From an uncultured Flammeovirgaceae bacterium (GTDB lineage Bacteria; Bacteroidota; Bacteroidia; Cytophagales; Cyclobacteriaceae), in contig CAKZYA010000061.1 in NCBI GenBank assembly GCA_937883755.1, positions 248,001 to 312,000 on the forward strand: 64,000 nucleotides of DNA. The letters are read 5' to 3'. Numbering within the stretch: the first letter of the stretch is position 1; the number at the start of each line of letters is the position of its first letter. Both the position numbers and the translations under genes were made by a program. This document shows positions 62,290 through 64,000 of the stretch, piece after piece. A model generated the notes under the pieces. The model ran no database searches, had not been told where the DNA came from, and saw only the letters and a list, made by a program, of their open reading frames with translations.

Positions 62290-63510
62290 ATGGGCTCTCA
62301 TGATGTCCGAAATGGAGTTAGACCACCAACTATGGTGATTTACACACCACTGATTATTATTTTGATAGTATGGCTGGAAGTGGTTTTAGTAATGCATCCA
62401 GCTTCTGCGCAAGAGGAGGAGTCTAAGATACAGTGGGCTTTACGTGGATACGTGAAAGACTTGGTTTCGGTGCAGCGTCTTAATGACGAGACCTACGTCG
62501 ATAACTTGGTTCATAATAGACTGAATCTTAGTGTTACCTTTAGTTCCTCCCTTTCAGCTTACGTAGAAGTACGAAACCGGATATTCACTGGCGATCTAGT
62601 CAAGACCATTCCTGGCTACAGTACTTTGATTGATGTGAATGACGACTACTTTGACCTTTCGGCTACCGTACTCGACCGAAAGGCCTGGGTGATCCATTCT
62701 ATGATTGATCGGGCGTACGTAGAATGGTACTATAAACAATGGGAAGTACGAGCCGGTCGGCAGCGTATTAACTGGGGAAAAAACCTGGTATGGAATCCCA
62801 ACGACTGGTTCAATGCGTACTCATTCTTTGACTTTGATTACGAGGAGCGTCCTGGTAGCGATGCAATTCGTATCCGTCGGTATACCGGATTCGCTTCTAG
62901 TTTGGAAGTAGCAGCTAGTGTACACGAAGATTTTGACCAAATGGTAATGGCCGGACTTTGGCAGATCAACCGTTGGAATTACGATATTCAGTTTTTAGCC
63001 GGGAAGGTACGGGAGGATATAGCTTTTGGTGTGGGCTGGGCAGGAAATTTATCGGATGCTAGCTTCAAAGGCGAACTTTCTTACTTTACCCCCTATACAT
63101 CTTCCATCCAAAATGCAGCATTTTCGGCTTCCTTATCGACGGATTACTCCTTTGAAAGCTCACTGTATTTACATGGTTCATTGCTGTTTAACAGCGACGG
63201 ATCAAACGATCCACCGGTAACCGGATTACTTACTGCATCCTCCGAGCGGCTTACGGCTCGCAGCCTATTACCGTATCGTTATTCCTTGTTTGAGCAAACT
63301 TCCTATCAAATCCACCCTTTGCTGACTGCCGGGGCTGCATTTATGTTCTTTCCCAGTGATCATGCGCTGTTCATTAATCCTACCCTCACCTGGTCTGTAT
63401 GTCCCAACTGGGACATAGATATCGTAGGACAAATTTTCCTCGACGAGTTTGAAGAAGAGTATCAAGCAGTCGCTAAACTTTTGTTTTTCCGGGCGAAGTG
63501 TAGTTTCTGA
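62290..63510 (+). CDS. Outer-membrane beta-barrel protein (DUF1302-like)
   Basis: The ATG at 62290 follows the microprotein by 5 bp; a later ATG at 62332 would leave a compact signal peptide ending ASAQ. The 406-residue product has alternating beta-strand patterns, AYVEWYYKQWEVRAGRQRINWGK and RPGSDAIRIRRYTG, and ends in an aromatic Phe typical of outer-membrane barrels. It is the outer-membrane partner of the LolA-like/ABC operon. Confidence 0.85.
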   Translation: MGSHDVRNGVRPPTMVIYTPLIIILIVWLEVVLVMHPASAQEEESKIQWALRGYVKDLVSVQRLNDETYVDNLVHNRLNLSVTFSSSLSAYVEVRNRIFTGDLVKTIPGYSTLIDVNDDYFDLSATVLDRKAWVIHSMIDRAYVEWYYKQWEVRAGRQRINWGKNLVWNPNDWFNAYSFFDFDYEERPGSDAIRIRRYTGFASSLEVAASVHEDFDQMVMAGLWQINRWNYDIQFLAGKVREDIAFGVGWAGNLSDASFKGELSYFTPYTSSIQNAAFSASLSTDYSFESSLYLHGSLLFNSDGSNDPPVTGLLTASSERLTARSLLPYRYSLFEQTSYQIHPLLTAGAAFMFFPSDHALFINPTLTWSVCPNWDIDIVGQIFLDEFEEEYQAVAKLLFFRAKCSF

Positions 63511-63611
63511 AAATCTGCGGTTAGAAGCTAGAGGTAATTACTGAAAACAGGTGTGTTTTTAAGTGTAATTCGCTTTTCTTAGTACGTTCTTATCACCTGC
63601 CTAGTTAGGCG

Positions 63612-63644
63612 TTGTATCCGAAGCCGAAAGAGGCGAGGATACAA
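63612..63644. repeat. Strong hairpin, no clear T-run
   Basis: TTGTATCC and GGATACAA form an 8-bp stem enclosing an inner GCC/GGC pairing and a small loop. Without a T-run it is not a textbook terminator. It lies just after the stop of the minus-strand tiny ORF. Confidence 0.6.
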
Positions 63645-63653
63645 TGAGGTTAG

Positions 63654-63734
63654 CTAAAACCACTTGTAGTCTGGGGTTCCCTCAAAGAGCAGAGCACTAA
63701 TCACAAGAGCCACTAGCCCGATAACCCTCAACAA
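63654..63734 (-). CDS. Possible 26-aa membrane peptide (TTG start)
   Basis: Between stops there is a frame with one hydrophobic span (RVIGLVALVISALLF) and an EGTPDYKWF tail. No ATG is present; TTG at 63734 is the only reasonable start. No box is nearby. It is listed because its composition matches the other microproteins here. Confidence 0.25.
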   Translation of the reverse strand: MLRVIGLVALVISALLFEGTPDYKWF

Positions 63735-64000
63735 ACTATAGTTAGAGAGCTAATGTTAAGTCTGTCGCGCTATCATTTTAAACAATAATCAGTCTGTAAT
63801 GAACCGTTTTATATTGATATGCATTGTGTGAGCTGTTCTTTTCAAAAAATATTGTGCGTCCGATAAAAGGGGCAGTCTACAATCTCGCAGCTATTGAATA
63901 CACCTGATGTAGATGGTCAGATTTGGGCAACTTGTAGAAGGGCGAATTTTGCACACTTTAATTAGCTTGTTTCGTTGAAGCTTTTTGCTGGTCTGATCCC

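Larger units (their letters stand above)
63511..64000. other. Intergenic to window end
   Basis: The 490-bp stretch contains a hairpin at 63612-63644 and a possible tiny minus-strand ORF at 63654-63734. Nothing else is supported. Confidence 0.5.

Overview
The window looks like a chromosomal segment of a Bacteroidota member, probably Cytophagales-like. Evidence: two very large secreted proteins ending in type-IX-secretion-type C-terminal domains, DUF4386, DUF6567, DUF4332 and 2TM-domain proteins, Bacteroidota-style lipoproteins and mostly weak Shine-Dalgarno sequences. I see no tRNA, rRNA, CRISPR array, insertion sequence or prophage. The genus-level identity is not determined.

Layout. 1-5.4 kb: a hydrolase operon (serine hydrolase, alpha/beta hydrolase, metallo-beta-lactamase fold, 30-aa membrane peptide), DsrE-like lipoprotein + DUF4386, then Hsp20 + triple-BON protein. 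5.7-8.5 kb: an Old-Yellow-Enzyme-type flavin/FeS oxidoreductase and a second Hsp20, sharing a near-identical promoter. 8.8-14.6 kb: propeller protein, dodecin operon, carotenoid-desaturase-like flavoprotein, a scar of glycogen-gene remnants, a DUF4332 gene and an AhpD-like protein. 14.6-20.7 kb: glycogen-debranching-type enzyme + GT4 glycosyltransferase, divergent from a lipoprotein / small membrane protein / Acg-like nitroreductase run. 20.7-25 kb: hydrolases, PepSY-like and DUF1080 proteins. 25-32 kb: an acetate-CoA ligase, pyruvate dehydrogenase E1alpha/E1beta/E2 and acyl carrier protein operon. 32-39 kb: haem lipoprotein, phosphoribosyltransferase operon, DUF4386, MDR reductase, a second desaturase-like flavoprotein with an unusual C-terminus. 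39-50 kb: small lipoproteins, two giant T9SS proteins, an L,D-transpeptidase. 50.7-56.7 kb: CzcA/CzcC/CzcB-like heavy-metal efflux. 56.8-63.5 kb: class III nucleotidyl cyclase and an ABC/LolA-like/beta-barrel envelope operon.

The unifying signal is a 12-bp palindrome, TGAY-N4-RTCA (flanks usually A...T, i.e. ATGAT-N4-ATCAT), in 14 intergenic places, usually 45-100 bp upstream of a start codon. In six of these places a second box (at most one mismatch) lies exactly 22 bp away, two helical turns, and in three more a weaker box lies at the same distance. The half-site resembles that of Crp/Fnr-family regulators, but the flanking base differs from the E. coli FNR consensus. The linked genes (two Hsp20, BON, Acg-like nitroreductase, phosphoribosyltransferase, DsrE, dodecin, acetate-CoA ligase/PDH, haem lipoprotein, L,D-transpeptidase, envelope ABC operon) look like a low-energy or low-oxygen stress regulon. 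Several boxes also head tiny single-membrane-span ORFs of 24-30 codons that ordinary gene calling would miss. The phased-box regulon and its microproteins are the best candidates here for something undescribed.
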